Assembly: GCF_028369295.1 (NCBI RefSeq)
Contig: NZ_JAQMYP010000021.1
Span: forward strand, 96,902 to 160,901
DNA length: 64,000 nt
From: Streptomyces sp. HD
GTDB taxonomy: Bacteria; Actinomycetota; Actinomycetes; Streptomycetales; Streptomycetaceae
Direction of reading: 5' to 3'
Numbering within the stretch: the first letter of the stretch is position 1; every line of letters begins with the position of its first letter. Position numbers and translations under genes: made by a program. Below the pieces are notes generated by a model, which did not search any database, was not told where the DNA came from, and saw only the letters and a list, made by a program, of their open reading frames with translations. Positions 17,253 to 25,052 of this stretch are shown here, piece by piece.

Positions 17253-18038
17253 TCAGGCGCGGCCCGCCCCCGCCGCCTCCACTGCCCGCGCGAAGAGCTC
17301 CTCCGCTTCGGCCACGACCAGTCCCGTCCCCTCCGGCCGAGCCCCCAGCGCCCCGATGAGACCGTCGACACCCCGTAGCCCCGCCCGCTCCAGCAACCGC
17401 TTCTCATTGGTCACCCACTCCCCCCGCGCCGCCAGCACCGCATGCCCGGTCTGCACGGCGGCCGTGGCGAGCGCGCCGGCGAGTTCGGTGAGGCGGGCCG
17501 CCGGGGCGTGGTTGGCCTTGGCGTAGGCGAGGGTGGCGCGGGCTGCGCCGTACCAGCGCTCGGGTGCCGTGTGGCGAAGCTTCTCGGGATAGGTCGCCGG
17601 ACGCGGGAGAGACCCCCGCAGGACGCGGTTGATCGCCAGCTCCGCGACGACCAGGTAGCTGGGGATCCCCGCGAGGTGGAAGAGCAACGGCTCCACCCGG
17701 AACCGCCCTTCCTCCGCCTCGGCCGACTCCCGCTCCACCACGTCGAGATCGCGGTAGTGAACGTCGACCCGCCGTCCGTCGATCGTCAGCCAGGCACCCC
17801 CGTTGAACACACCCCCGCCCCAGCCCCCGACCTCGGAGACCTCGCCTTCCCAGCCGAGCGCGCGAAGATCGGCGGGGTCGAAGGCGCCCCGGTAGTAGAC
17901 GGCCAGGTCCCAGTCGCTGTCGGACCTGTGCGTGCCCTGGGCCCGGGAGCCACCGAGAGCGACGGCCCTGACGGTGGGAAGGGCGGCCAGACGGTCGGCG
18001 GTGGTGTCGAGGAAGGCCGTGTCGTCGAGAGCGGACAT
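17253..18038 (-). CDS. Nucleotidyltransferase-fold protein
   Basis: A 261-aa protein of the Pol-beta-type nucleotidyltransferase superfamily. It shows GGSRAQGTHRSDSDWDLAVYY early (the GS and DxD metal-binding pair; first 20 residues of the motif given) and a third acidic residue in RRVDVHYRD. The C-terminal half is helical, as in aminoglycoside nucleotidyltransferases. The family transfers NMP to small molecules or proteins; there is no resistance evidence here. It follows the TIR-NB-ARC gene on the same strand after 112 bp, so co-transcription is possible but not shown. The start is ATG at 18038. Confidence 0.83.
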   Translation of the reverse strand: MSALDDTAFLDTTADRLAALPTVRAVALGGSRAQGTHRSDSDWDLAVYYRGAFDPADLRALGWEGEVSEVGGWGGGVFNGGAWLTIDGRRVDVHYRDLDVVERESAEAEEGRFRVEPLLFHLAGIPSYLVVAELAINRVLRGSLPRPATYPEKLRHTAPERWYGAARATLAYAKANHAPAARLTELAGALATAAVQTGHAVLAARGEWVTNEKRLLERAGLRGVDGLIGALGARPEGTGLVVAEAEELFARAVEAAGAGRA

Positions 18039-18150
18039 GGGGTGCAGCGTACGGAGCCGAGTGGCGGGCCTCTACGCAATTACGCCCGGCTGCGCGGCTC
18101 CGTCGTCCCGTGGCGGCGTCACCCCGCGCAGGCGCCATTCCGCGGCAGCC

Positions 18151-18609
18151 TCACCCCGTCGCCGCAACTCCGAAGTCCGCTCCGGAGATTCCGCCCAGCG
18201 CCTCGGCGATCCGCAGCAACGGCTCACGCAGGCCCGCCAGTTCCGCCCTCATCGCCTCGGCCTCCGCCCACGCCGTCTCATGGTCGAGCGGTGCGGTGTC
18301 GGCCGGGCAGCGGGCCTCGTACGCGGCGAGGCGTGGGTGCCAGGTGCTGGTGAAGGGGCGGATGGTGTCGTTGATCAGCGTGTACGCCAGGCTGTGGACG
18401 GTCGGCGCCCCGGTCTCCGTACCGCGCTCCAGACCGATGCTGTACGTGTGCAGCGTCGCCCGCGTGAAGTCGATCAGTGACTTCAGAGAGGCCAGCGCCT
18501 CGCGCAGGCTCCCCGTGCCCGGCGCCAGTTCCTGCACGCCGATGCGGGTGACCAGCTCGACCTGGATGTCGTAGGCGGCCATCCGCTCCGACTCGCTGGG
18601 CGCTGCCAT
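18151..18609 (-). other. Possible internal translation product: C-terminal domain of the TIR protein
   Basis: Codon 489 of the TIR-NB-ARC gene is ATG (18609-18607), preceded by GGAGGGAGG with 5-bp spacing, a stronger ribosome site than that of the full-length gene. It would make 152 residues beginning MAAPSESERMAAYDIQ, exactly the part shared with the stand-alone neighbour. This is inference from position and site strength only. Confidence 0.4.
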
Positions 18610-20073
18610 GGGTGCCTCCCTCCGGCTACCGGGGAAGGCCAGCGTAACCGGGTCGCGGCTGCCGCACAGGGTGCGCAGGGCCGCGTGCCTGAGGGCCTCG
18701 GTGCGGGCGGGGGACGGGTCGTGGTGGTGCCAGGCGTGCTCGGTGACCGGGTGGAGGGACCAGCGTTCGTCGGCCGCCGGTGTCAGCAGGCTGCGGGCGC
18801 GCAGCTCGCGGACGCCGTTCGCGGCGCGTCGGCCGGCGACGATCCGGGGGACGCCGTCCGCGACGGCCAGCACGTGTGCCGCGTCGTCGGCGGTCAGGGG
18901 CAACGGGTGCAGGGCGGCGGCGCAGCGCAGGACGTCGGCGGCGTCCGCCGTGTCCACGTCCCGTACGACGGAGCCCGTGACGTCCTCGTCGGCGAGGGCG
19001 TCGAGGAGGGACCTGCCCCGCGCGTGCAACCGGTCGTAGAGCGTGTCGGCGTGGTGGCCGGCTCGCACCGCACGGCCCAGCAGGCCCAGGGCGAGGGGAT
19101 GGCCGTCGACCGCGCCGGCCAGTGCCTCGTCGCCGCCGGCCAGCACGCGCGCGTGGGGAGCGTCGAGCGGTCCCAGGTCGACCGGGGTGCCGAGGGTGTC
19201 GTAGGCGCGGCTGCGGAGGGTGAAAAGGGTGTGGCCGAGGGGGTGCGGTGCGGCCATGGCGGCGATCTCGCGCGCGGGGAGCCGGTGGGCGGGGGCTGCG
19301 TCGACGATCCAGAGGAACGGTTCGCCGATGGCGTCGAAGTGCGCGAACAGGTCGTCCGGGCCGTTCGTCGCCAGGGCGCGCAGCGAGTCCTCGTACGCCT
19401 CACCGCTCACCCAGCAGACACCGCCCGGGTACGCCGCCTCGAAGCGCTGGGCGTACTCCTGCGCGAGCAGGGTCTTGCCGATGCCCGCCATACCGCGGAT
19501 CTGTACGGCGTGCGCGGCGGCACGGCCGGTGACCAGCGGTGCGGCGTGCGCGTGCAGGGCGGAGTGCACCTGCCAGAGCTCGGAGAGACGGCCCAGGAAG
19601 TCGGGGCGCGGCCGCGGGGTGCCCAGCAGCCGGCGGCGTACGCCGGGTTCCGCGGTCTCCATGGGGGCGTCGAGACTGGTCACGTGCGCGCGTACGTCCG
19701 TGACGAGGGCCGCGAGGTCGTCGGGCGAGGCGTGTCGGGCGTCGCGCAGTTCCACCGGGTGGATGTGGTCCGTGGTCCGCTCCGGATTGACCACCATGAC
19801 CCGGCGTCGCGGGTCGCCCTCCCCAAGTCCCGCCAGATAGGCGGTGGTCAGCTCCCACTGGCAGGCCTCGCGCTCGGGGTAGCCGGTGGAGTAGAACGCC
19901 AGCAGCGCCTTGGAGCGGGCCAGTTCGCGGCGGATGGTCTCGCTGATGCCGGCGAAGGACGCGACCCCGGTCTCGTCCGTGAACACCTCCAGCCCGCCGT
20001 CGCGCAGCGCCCGCGCGAGCGGACGAACCCGCTCCACATCACCGCGGCTGTAGCTGAGGAAGACGTCCCACAC
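18151..20073 (-). CDS. TIR-NB-ARC (STAND) protein with duplicated C-terminal domain
   Basis: A 640-aa protein. Residues 1-135 are a TIR domain: VFLSYSRGD (box 1), FTDETG, and CQWEL, whose Glu74 is placed like the catalytic Glu of NAD-cleaving TIRs. Residues about 155-340 are an NB-ARC STAND ATPase: P-loop GMAGIGKT (194-201), Walker B FLWIVDAAP (about 253), arginine element FTLRSR, and GHPLAL. A short helical/winged region runs to about 485. The last 150 residues match the protein coded at 20112 in motif after motif (ELVTR, LREAL.SL, RP...WHPRL.AYE). TIR-STAND proteins in bacteria are sensors that deplete NAD on phage infection. The start is GTG at 20073. An in-frame ATG at 18609 with AGGGAGG upstream may yield the C-terminal domain alone. 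Confidence 0.9.
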   Translation of the reverse strand: MWDVFLSYSRGDVERVRPLARALRDGGLEVFTDETGVASFAGISETIRRELARSKALLAFYSTGYPEREACQWELTTAYLAGLGEGDPRRRVMVVNPERTTDHIHPVELRDARHASPDDLAALVTDVRAHVTSLDAPMETAEPGVRRRLLGTPRPRPDFLGRLSELWQVHSALHAHAAPLVTGRAAAHAVQIRGMAGIGKTLLAQEYAQRFEAAYPGGVCWVSGEAYEDSLRALATNGPDDLFAHFDAIGEPFLWIVDAAPAHRLPAREIAAMAAPHPLGHTLFTLRSRAYDTLGTPVDLGPLDAPHARVLAGGDEALAGAVDGHPLALGLLGRAVRAGHHADTLYDRLHARGRSLLDALADEDVTGSVVRDVDTADAADVLRCAAALHPLPLTADDAAHVLAVADGVPRIVAGRRAANGVRELRARSLLTPAADERWSLHPVTEHAWHHHDPSPARTEALRHAALRTLCGSRDPVTLAFPGSRREAPMAAPSESERMAAYDIQVELVTRIGVQELAPGTGSLREALASLKSLIDFTRATLHTYSIGLERGTETGAPTVHSLAYTLINDTIRPFTSTWHPRLAAYEARCPADTAPLDHETAWAEAEAMRAELAGLREPLLRIAEALGGISGADFGVAATG

Positions 20074-20111
20074 GGCGACTTACCCTACTGTGGGTACCGG
20101 GGAGGGCGATC
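20074..20111. promoter_or_regulatory. Overlapping divergent promoters with inverted repeat
   Basis: Only 38 bp separate the two start codons. TACCC (20081-20085) and GGGTA (20092-20096) form an inverted repeat around TACTGT. A minus-strand -10-like TAGGGT (complement of 20082-20087) and a plus-strand -10-like TACTGT (20086-20091) overlap by two bases. On the minus strand the predicted transcript would begin at or next to the GTG, so it could be leaderless; the plus gene has GGGAGGG before its ATG. No clear -35 boxes. Confidence 0.4.
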
Positions 20112-20786
20112 ATGGGACACAGGGAGCGCAGGCGACGTCGACCGAGCGGTCCGTCGCAGATCACGGCCAAGCTCACGATTCCGTTCGTCGGCGAGATATC
20201 CGGCATGTGGGAGCCGGCCGACGCGGAGCGCAGCGCGGCCTGGGAGCTGTACCTGGAGCTGGTCACGCGCGTGTCGGTGGAGGAGCTCGACCCCGACGAG
20301 GGCTTCCTGCGCGAGGCGCTGTCCTCCCTCTACACCTTCTTCAACACGACCCGCGAGATCCTCCGCCGCTACGGCCCCGACGTCGCCCCGCCCCTCGCCC
20401 CCGGCCACGTCAGCTTCGGCGTCCTGGCCGTGACGGTCCTCAACCGGGTTCTGCGGCCGGTCCTCGCACAGTGGCATCCCCGCCTGACGGCCTACGAGTC
20501 CCAGCGGCCGGCGGGGCGCGACCCGGTGGCCCACGAACGGGAGTGGGAGCACTCCGACGCCCTGCGCCGCGAGATCGCGGCGGTACGGGAGACGCTGGTG
20601 TCGCTGGCGCGCACCTTGCAGGAGGTGGCGAACGTCAGCGACCTGATCGACCTTCCGTCACCCCGAGCACCCCGAGCACCGGGCTCCCCGGGAACGGGGC
20701 ACCCCCCCCCGCCGGTCGGAGGGCCCCTGACGGTCCGGAGAGTTGAGCACGGCCGCGGCCGACGGCTGATCGGGCTCGCCGCCTGA
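20112..20786 (+). CDS. Stand-alone paralogue of the TIR protein's C-terminal domain
   Basis: A 224-aa protein with no catalytic motif that I recognise. After a basic N-terminus (RERRRRR) and ITAKLTIPFVGEISG, residues about 35-180 align with residues about 493-635 of the divergently coded TIR-NB-ARC protein. Shared blocks are ELVTRV..EL, GFLREALSSL, LA.TVLN..LRP..AQWHPRLTAYE..RP and HE..W...ALR.EIA..RE.L. The domain is mostly helical. The tail is Pro/Gly-rich and probably disordered. As a free copy of a sensor's end domain it could be a binding partner, inhibitor or adaptor. The start is ATG at 20112, with GGAGGG upstream. Confidence 0.85.
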   Translation: MGHRERRRRRPSGPSQITAKLTIPFVGEISGMWEPADAERSAAWELYLELVTRVSVEELDPDEGFLREALSSLYTFFNTTREILRRYGPDVAPPLAPGHVSFGVLAVTVLNRVLRPVLAQWHPRLTAYESQRPAGRDPVAHEREWEHSDALRREIAAVRETLVSLARTLQEVANVSDLIDLPSPRAPRAPGSPGTGHPPPPVGGPLTVRRVEHGRGRRLIGLAA

Positions 20787-20880
20787 TTCCCTGGTTCGAC
20801 GGTCGTGCCGGGGCCGTTGTCAGTGGTGCGCGTTATCAATGAAGTCGTCACTCAGTGTCACGACGACGGGGGAACCAGTG

Positions 20881-21498
20881 ATGACGACGCACGAGACGCA
20901 CCTCTCCGCAGCCGGGCTGCGGGCCCGGGGCTGGACGCCCGCGATGGTGCGCAAGCTGCTGGGCGAACCCGATCTGCTGCGCTCGCACCCGCACTTCCGC
21001 TCCGCCACGCAGACCCGCCTCTACAGCATCGAGCGCGTCGAGGCCGCCGAGCGGAGCGAGGAGTTCCGGGGTGCTTCGGCGGTTGCCGCGCGGCGATCCG
21101 CTGCGGCACGGGACGCGGCTCTGCGCAGGCGGCGGGAGGTGTTGGCGCGTATCGCGGCGGAGCCCATTGACGTCCCGCGGCTGACTCCGGACAGGCTGGC
21201 CGCGCTGGCGGTCGAGTACCGCAACCGTCTGGACGAGGAACGGACGTTGTGGCGCCGGGGACATGTGGCGTCTCCCGCCTCGGTCGACAGCACCGAGCCC
21301 GGCGTGCTCGACCGGTGGAAGGTCGACTACCTGCGCCATCGGTTGATCCGGTACGACGACGCCCTGGCCGGACTGCGCGGACGCACCGGGCGCGCGGCAG
21401 CCGAGGAACTGCTGCGCCGCCGGGTCTACGCGGCCATCGCCAAGACGTTTCCGGACCTTGCGCGCGAGTGCGAACGGCGGTTGGGCGGCTCCGGCTGA
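20881..21498 (+). CDS. Conserved actinobacterial protein of unknown function
   Basis: A 205-aa protein starting at the ATG at 20881 (MTTHETHLS), with GGGGGAA upstream. The N-terminal block HLSAAGLRARGWTPAMVRKLLGEPD (the first 20 are typical) recurs in many actinobacterial proteins, often of unrelated length, and looks like a small helical recognition module. The rest is Arg/Ala-rich, helical and charged. It follows the stand-alone domain gene on the same strand after 94 bp, so it might belong to the same unit. No function can be assigned. Confidence 0.78.
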   Translation: MTTHETHLSAAGLRARGWTPAMVRKLLGEPDLLRSHPHFRSATQTRLYSIERVEAAERSEEFRGASAVAARRSAAARDAALRRRREVLARIAAEPIDVPRLTPDRLAALAVEYRNRLDEERTLWRRGHVASPASVDSTEPGVLDRWKVDYLRHRLIRYDDALAGLRGRTGRAAAEELLRRRVYAAIAKTFPDLARECERRLGGSG

Positions 21499-21612
21499 CG
21501 GCGGAAATTCGGATGCGAGGGGCAGCGCGGGCACGAATGATCGGAGGTCGCCCACCGACCGCGTCGCCGTCCCGCTGTGCCGGCGCATCCGCCCGACTGC
21601 TCAGGAGCCCGC

Positions 21613-22038
21613 ATGATCCGCCGCGTCACCAGTCCCGCCCTCTTCCCGCCCCCCACCTACTCCCACGCCTCCGTCGTCGAGGCCGGCACGAAGCTCGCCT
21701 TCCTCGCCGGTTCCGTGCCGCTCGACGCCGACGGGAAGCTCGTGGGCGAAGGGGATCCCGTGCGGCAGGCCGAGCAGGTGATCGCCAACCTCGGGGAGCA
21801 ACTGCGCGCCGTCGGCAGTGACTTGGCGCATGTCGTCGCGACCGAGGTGTACGTGGTGAGCGGTGACACCGCGGTACTGTCCGCCGTCTGGGACGTCGTC
21901 GAGGCGTCGGGACTCAGCATCGGCCCTCACTCGTCGACGCTGCTCGGGGTTGCCTGCCTCGGATACACGGGGCAGTTGGTGGAGATCACGGCCACGGCCG
22001 TGGTTCCCGAGGGGCCCGACGAAGACGCGCGGTCATGA
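21613..22038 (+). CDS. RidA family protein
   Basis: A 141-aa YjgF/YER057c/RidA protein. It shows SPALFPPPTYSHASVV at the start, LAFLAGSVPLDADG, QAEQVIANL and a C-terminal VEITATAVV. RidA proteins hydrolyse reactive enamines or imines made by PLP enzymes; the usual conserved Arg of true RidA is not obvious here, so it may be one of the Rid subfamilies of unknown substrate. The start at 21613 has AGGAG five bases upstream. Its stop overlaps the next start (ATGA). Confidence 0.88.
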   Translation: MIRRVTSPALFPPPTYSHASVVEAGTKLAFLAGSVPLDADGKLVGEGDPVRQAEQVIANLGEQLRAVGSDLAHVVATEVYVVSGDTAVLSAVWDVVEASGLSIGPHSSTLLGVACLGYTGQLVEITATAVVPEGPDEDARS

Positions 22039-22508
22039 GCTCCGTCGCACTCCGCCGCGCCACCGCCACCGACGCCCGTGCCGTCGCCGACATCTGGCTG
22101 CGGTCGTTCGCCGCCGCGCTGCCGACGGTCGTCCGGGCGCACTCCGACGACGAGGTGCGGGCTTGGTTCCGGGAGGTGGTGGTGCCGCTGCAGGAGACCT
22201 GGGTGGCCGATGCCGAGGACCGTGTCGTGGGCTTCATGGTGCTCGACGCCGACCAGGTCTCCCAGCTCTACCTCGACCCCGACTGGCGGGGCCGCGGTAT
22301 CGGCGACGAGTTCGTCGGCCTCGCCAAGCGGCGTCGCCCGGGCGGGCTGAGCCTGTGGACCTTCGAGGTCAACAAGCCCGCCCACCGCTTCTACGAACGG
22401 CACGGCTTCGTCGCCGTCGAGCACACGGACGGCAGCGGCAACGAGGAGCGCGAGCCGGACGTGCGGTTCGCCTGGGGGGCGGGGCGGAGCGACCGGGGAG
22501 GCACATGA
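22035..22508 (+). CDS. GNAT family N-acetyltransferase
   Basis: A 157-aa protein with the GNAT core: an N-terminal RRATATDARAVADIWLRSF, a central QLYLDPDWRGRGIGDEFVGLA (the R/QxxGxG/A acetyl-CoA loop is RGRGIG) and NKPAHRFYERHGFV. It transfers an acetyl group to an unknown amine. It is translationally coupled to the RidA gene by a 4-base overlap. Confidence 0.9.
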   Translation: MSSVALRRATATDARAVADIWLRSFAAALPTVVRAHSDDEVRAWFREVVVPLQETWVADAEDRVVGFMVLDADQVSQLYLDPDWRGRGIGDEFVGLAKRRRPGGLSLWTFEVNKPAHRFYERHGFVAVEHTDGSGNEEREPDVRFAWGAGRSDRGGT

Positions 22509-22570
22509 GTGAGGCGCGCGTACGGCCATGACGGAGGGGGCGGGCCGGAGACACTCCCCGGTCGGCTCAC

Positions 22571-22650
22571 CCCCGATCGTCCTTGATCGCCCCTGATCAC
22601 CCCTAGATCGCTTCTCATGATCACCCCCGATGCGCCCTGATCACCCCCGA
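22571..22650. repeat. GATC-centred ~10-bp repeats
   Basis: GATC occurs at 22575, 22585, 22595, 22606, 22619 and 22639, mostly inside a TGATCACCCC-like unit. The array spans the gap after the GNAT gene and runs into the 3' end of the racemase gene. Confidence 0.7.
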
Positions 22651-23378
22651 CCACTCCTGAGGCGCCCCCACTCCCGCCGCTTGGGCAACGGCCTCGCATA
22701 CCCCCCGACCCGGCTCGTCCTCAGCCCCAACTGCACCAATGACTCGGCGAGTTTGACGGCCGCCCCCACCCCGTCCACCACCGGGACCCCCAGCTTCTCC
22801 CCCACCGCCCGCTGCAGCCCGGTCATCCCGGCGCACCCCAGCACCAGGACCTCGGCGCCGGCCTCCCGAGCCCGTTCGGCGGCTGCCAGGAAGGCGGTTT
22901 CCGTGCGCTCGGCGTCCTCCAGTTCCAGCACCCCGAGCCCGGTACCGATCACGGCGACGCAGTTGCGGCCGACCCCGGCGGTCTCCAGGCTGTCCTCGAT
23001 CTGCCCGCACGACCGCTCCAGCGTGGTCACGACGCCGTACCGCCGACCCAGCAGACAGGCCAGATGCGCCGCCGCCTCGGTGATGTCGACGACCGGCACG
23101 TCCACCAACTCCCGGACGCCTTCCCGTCCGTGCTCCCCGAAACCGGCCATGACCACGGCGTCGTAGGCGGGGCCGTCGTATGTCCGCAGCGCGTCCATCA
23201 CCGCCGCCGCCGAGAGGTAGCTGTCGAGCCAGCCCTCCGCCGATTCCGGACCCCACCCCGGGGTCAGCCCGGTCACGGCGGTGCCCGGGCCTGCCGCGGC
23301 CCGGGCACCTCGCACGATTTCCTCGGTCATCTCCTGCGTGGTGTTGCAGTTGGTGACGACGATTCGCACGCCGCTCAT
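22641..23378 (-). CDS. Asp/Glu/hydantoin racemase family protein
   Basis: A 245-aa protein starting VRIVVTNCNTTQEMTEEI, which resembles hydantoin or allantoin racemases. The second active-site Cys is present in VLGCAGMTGL. At the position of the first Cys the sequence reads VMAGFGEHG, with Gly instead of Cys, so a two-Cys racemase mechanism looks impaired; a one-base isomerase or another activity is possible. It is coupled to the upstream permease gene by a 4-base overlap (23375-23378), which supports a role in hydantoin or ureide use. Confidence 0.85.
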   Translation of the reverse strand: MSGVRIVVTNCNTTQEMTEEIVRGARAAAGPGTAVTGLTPGWGPESAEGWLDSYLSAAAVMDALRTYDGPAYDAVVMAGFGEHGREGVRELVDVPVVDITEAAAHLACLLGRRYGVVTTLERSCGQIEDSLETAGVGRNCVAVIGTGLGVLELEDAERTETAFLAAAERAREAGAEVLVLGCAGMTGLQRAVGEKLGVPVVDGVGAAVKLAESLVQLGLRTSRVGGYARPLPKRREWGRLRSGRG

Positions 23379-24853
23379 ACCTCCACGGGCTTGTCGGGCA
23401 CGGAGTTGTCGGCGGCGGCGCGCTCGTCACGGCACAGCAGCAGATACAGCCCCGCCGCCATCGCCGTCCCGATGAACCAGGAGTACGGCGCCACCTCGCT
23501 GAACGTCTTCACCAAGGCGAGTACGGCCGCGACACCCGCCGCCGGCAGGAACGCCCACAGCGCCTTGGGGTTGACGCCCTTGCGGTAGTAGTAGCGGGAG
23601 CCGGGCTCGGCGGAGAACAGCTCGTCGACGTCCACACGGCCGTGCTTGATCAGGTAGTAGTCGACCATGATCACGCCGAACAGCGGGCCCAGGAAGGCGC
23701 CGAGGCCGCCGAGGAAGTAGTTGACGACGGTCGGGTTCGAGAAGAGGTTCCAGGGGGTGACGACCAGCGCGGCCACCGTGCTGATCATGCCGCCGACCTT
23801 GAAGGTGATCTTCTGCGGCCAGACGTTGGCCAGGTCGTACGCCGGTGAGACGAAGTTGGCGACGATGTTGACGCCCATGGTGGCGATGGCGAAGGTCAGG
23901 GCACCCAGCACCAGCACCCAGGTGTTGCCGATCTCGGCGACGAGGTAGGCGGGCTCGGTGATCGCCTTGCCGAAGACCTCGATCGAGCCGGCCGTGACGA
24001 TCACCGACACGACCACGAAGGCGGTGGAGTTGATGGGCAGACCCCAGAAGTTGCCGCGCCTGACGCTCCGGTAGTCCGGCGCGAACCGCGAGAAGTCGCA
24101 GAAGTTGAGCATCAGCGTGCCGTACGTGGCGAGGATCAGCCCGATCGCGCCGAACCACTGCCGCCACTGCTCACCGACGGAGACCGGGTTCGGGGTCGAG
24201 GTGAGCGAGATCGTCCAGCCGGCCTTGGCGAGGATCCAGACCGCCAGGGCGATCATCACGATCCAGATCGCCGGACCGCAGAAGTCCTGGAACTTGCGGA
24301 CGGACTCCATGCCCCGGCTGATGATCGCCGCCTGGAGCAGCCACAGGGCGATGAAGCTGCACCAGCCGAGCGGGTGCAGACCCAGGAAGGAGCCGTGCGT
24401 CCAGGATTCCAGGCCCGGCCAGGCGGCCAGCAACATGATGTTGACGGCGACGGACGCCAGATAGGTCTGGATGCCGTACCACATGATGGCGATCACGGCC
24501 CGGATGAGGGCGGGGATGTTGGCGCCCCACACCCCGAAGCTGATGCGGCTGACGACCGGGAACGGGACGCCGTGGCGCTGGCCGATCTTCCCCATCCAGT
24601 TCATGCCGATGTAGATCAGCACGAAGCCGACGAGCAGCGACGTGAAGACCTGCCATACGTTCATGCCGAGGACCAGCAGGCCGGCCGCGAACGTGTAGTT
24701 GCCGAGGTTGTGGACGTCGGACATCCACATGGCGAAGAGGTCGAAGACCTTCCAGTTGCGCTTGCCCGCGGGCGCGAGGTCTTCGTTGGTGAGCCGGGGA
24801 TCGGGGACGAACGCTGTTGTGCCGGTGGCTTCGGCACGGTCGGCGAGAGACAC
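23375..24853 (-). CDS. NCS1 nucleobase:cation symporter
   Basis: A 492-aa membrane protein with about twelve hydrophobic helices. The NCS1 hallmarks are NEDLAPAGKRNWKVFDLFAM early and GPLFGVIMVDYYLI in the last third. The family takes up purines, pyrimidines, allantoin or hydantoins with Na+ or H+. The racemase partner and GntR neighbour suggest a hydantoin or allantoin substrate. The upstream region carries the 16-bp palindrome at 24929. Confidence 0.92.
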   Translation of the reverse strand: MSLADRAEATGTTAFVPDPRLTNEDLAPAGKRNWKVFDLFAMWMSDVHNLGNYTFAAGLLVLGMNVWQVFTSLLVGFVLIYIGMNWMGKIGQRHGVPFPVVSRISFGVWGANIPALIRAVIAIMWYGIQTYLASVAVNIMLLAAWPGLESWTHGSFLGLHPLGWCSFIALWLLQAAIISRGMESVRKFQDFCGPAIWIVMIALAVWILAKAGWTISLTSTPNPVSVGEQWRQWFGAIGLILATYGTLMLNFCDFSRFAPDYRSVRRGNFWGLPINSTAFVVVSVIVTAGSIEVFGKAITEPAYLVAEIGNTWVLVLGALTFAIATMGVNIVANFVSPAYDLANVWPQKITFKVGGMISTVAALVVTPWNLFSNPTVVNYFLGGLGAFLGPLFGVIMVDYYLIKHGRVDVDELFSAEPGSRYYYRKGVNPKALWAFLPAAGVAAVLALVKTFSEVAPYSWFIGTAMAAGLYLLLCRDERAAADNSVPDKPVEV

Positions 24854-24928
24854 GGGGCCTCCAGGAGCGAGGGGACGGAGGACTGCTTATGGAGGGCCGC
24901 CCAGGGGCTGCCTTCTACCATGGGGGGC

Positions 24929-24944
24929 GTTTGGTATACCAAAC
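24929..24944. promoter_or_regulatory. Probable GntR operator, perfect 16-bp palindrome
   Basis: GTTTGGTATACCAAAC is fully palindromic and lies in the divergent gap, 76 bp before the permease start and 109 bp before the GntR start. Core TGGTATACCA resembles sites known for FCD-type GntR regulators. The adjacent regulator is of that type. Confidence 0.7.
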
Positions 24945-25052
24945 TGCGCACATGGTCCCGCCGTCAACAGTTCTGACCGATGTCGTTCTTGTTAACGGTC
25001 CGTAAAGCAGCCCCGGAGCCACAACACGCCCGGAGTCGGCGAAGATGGCCCC

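Noticed and set aside
17253..18038. Nucleotidyltransferase as a third part of the TIR system
   Set aside because: It is 112 bp downstream with a probable terminator of its own, and similar genes stand alone elsewhere; kept as a separate gene.
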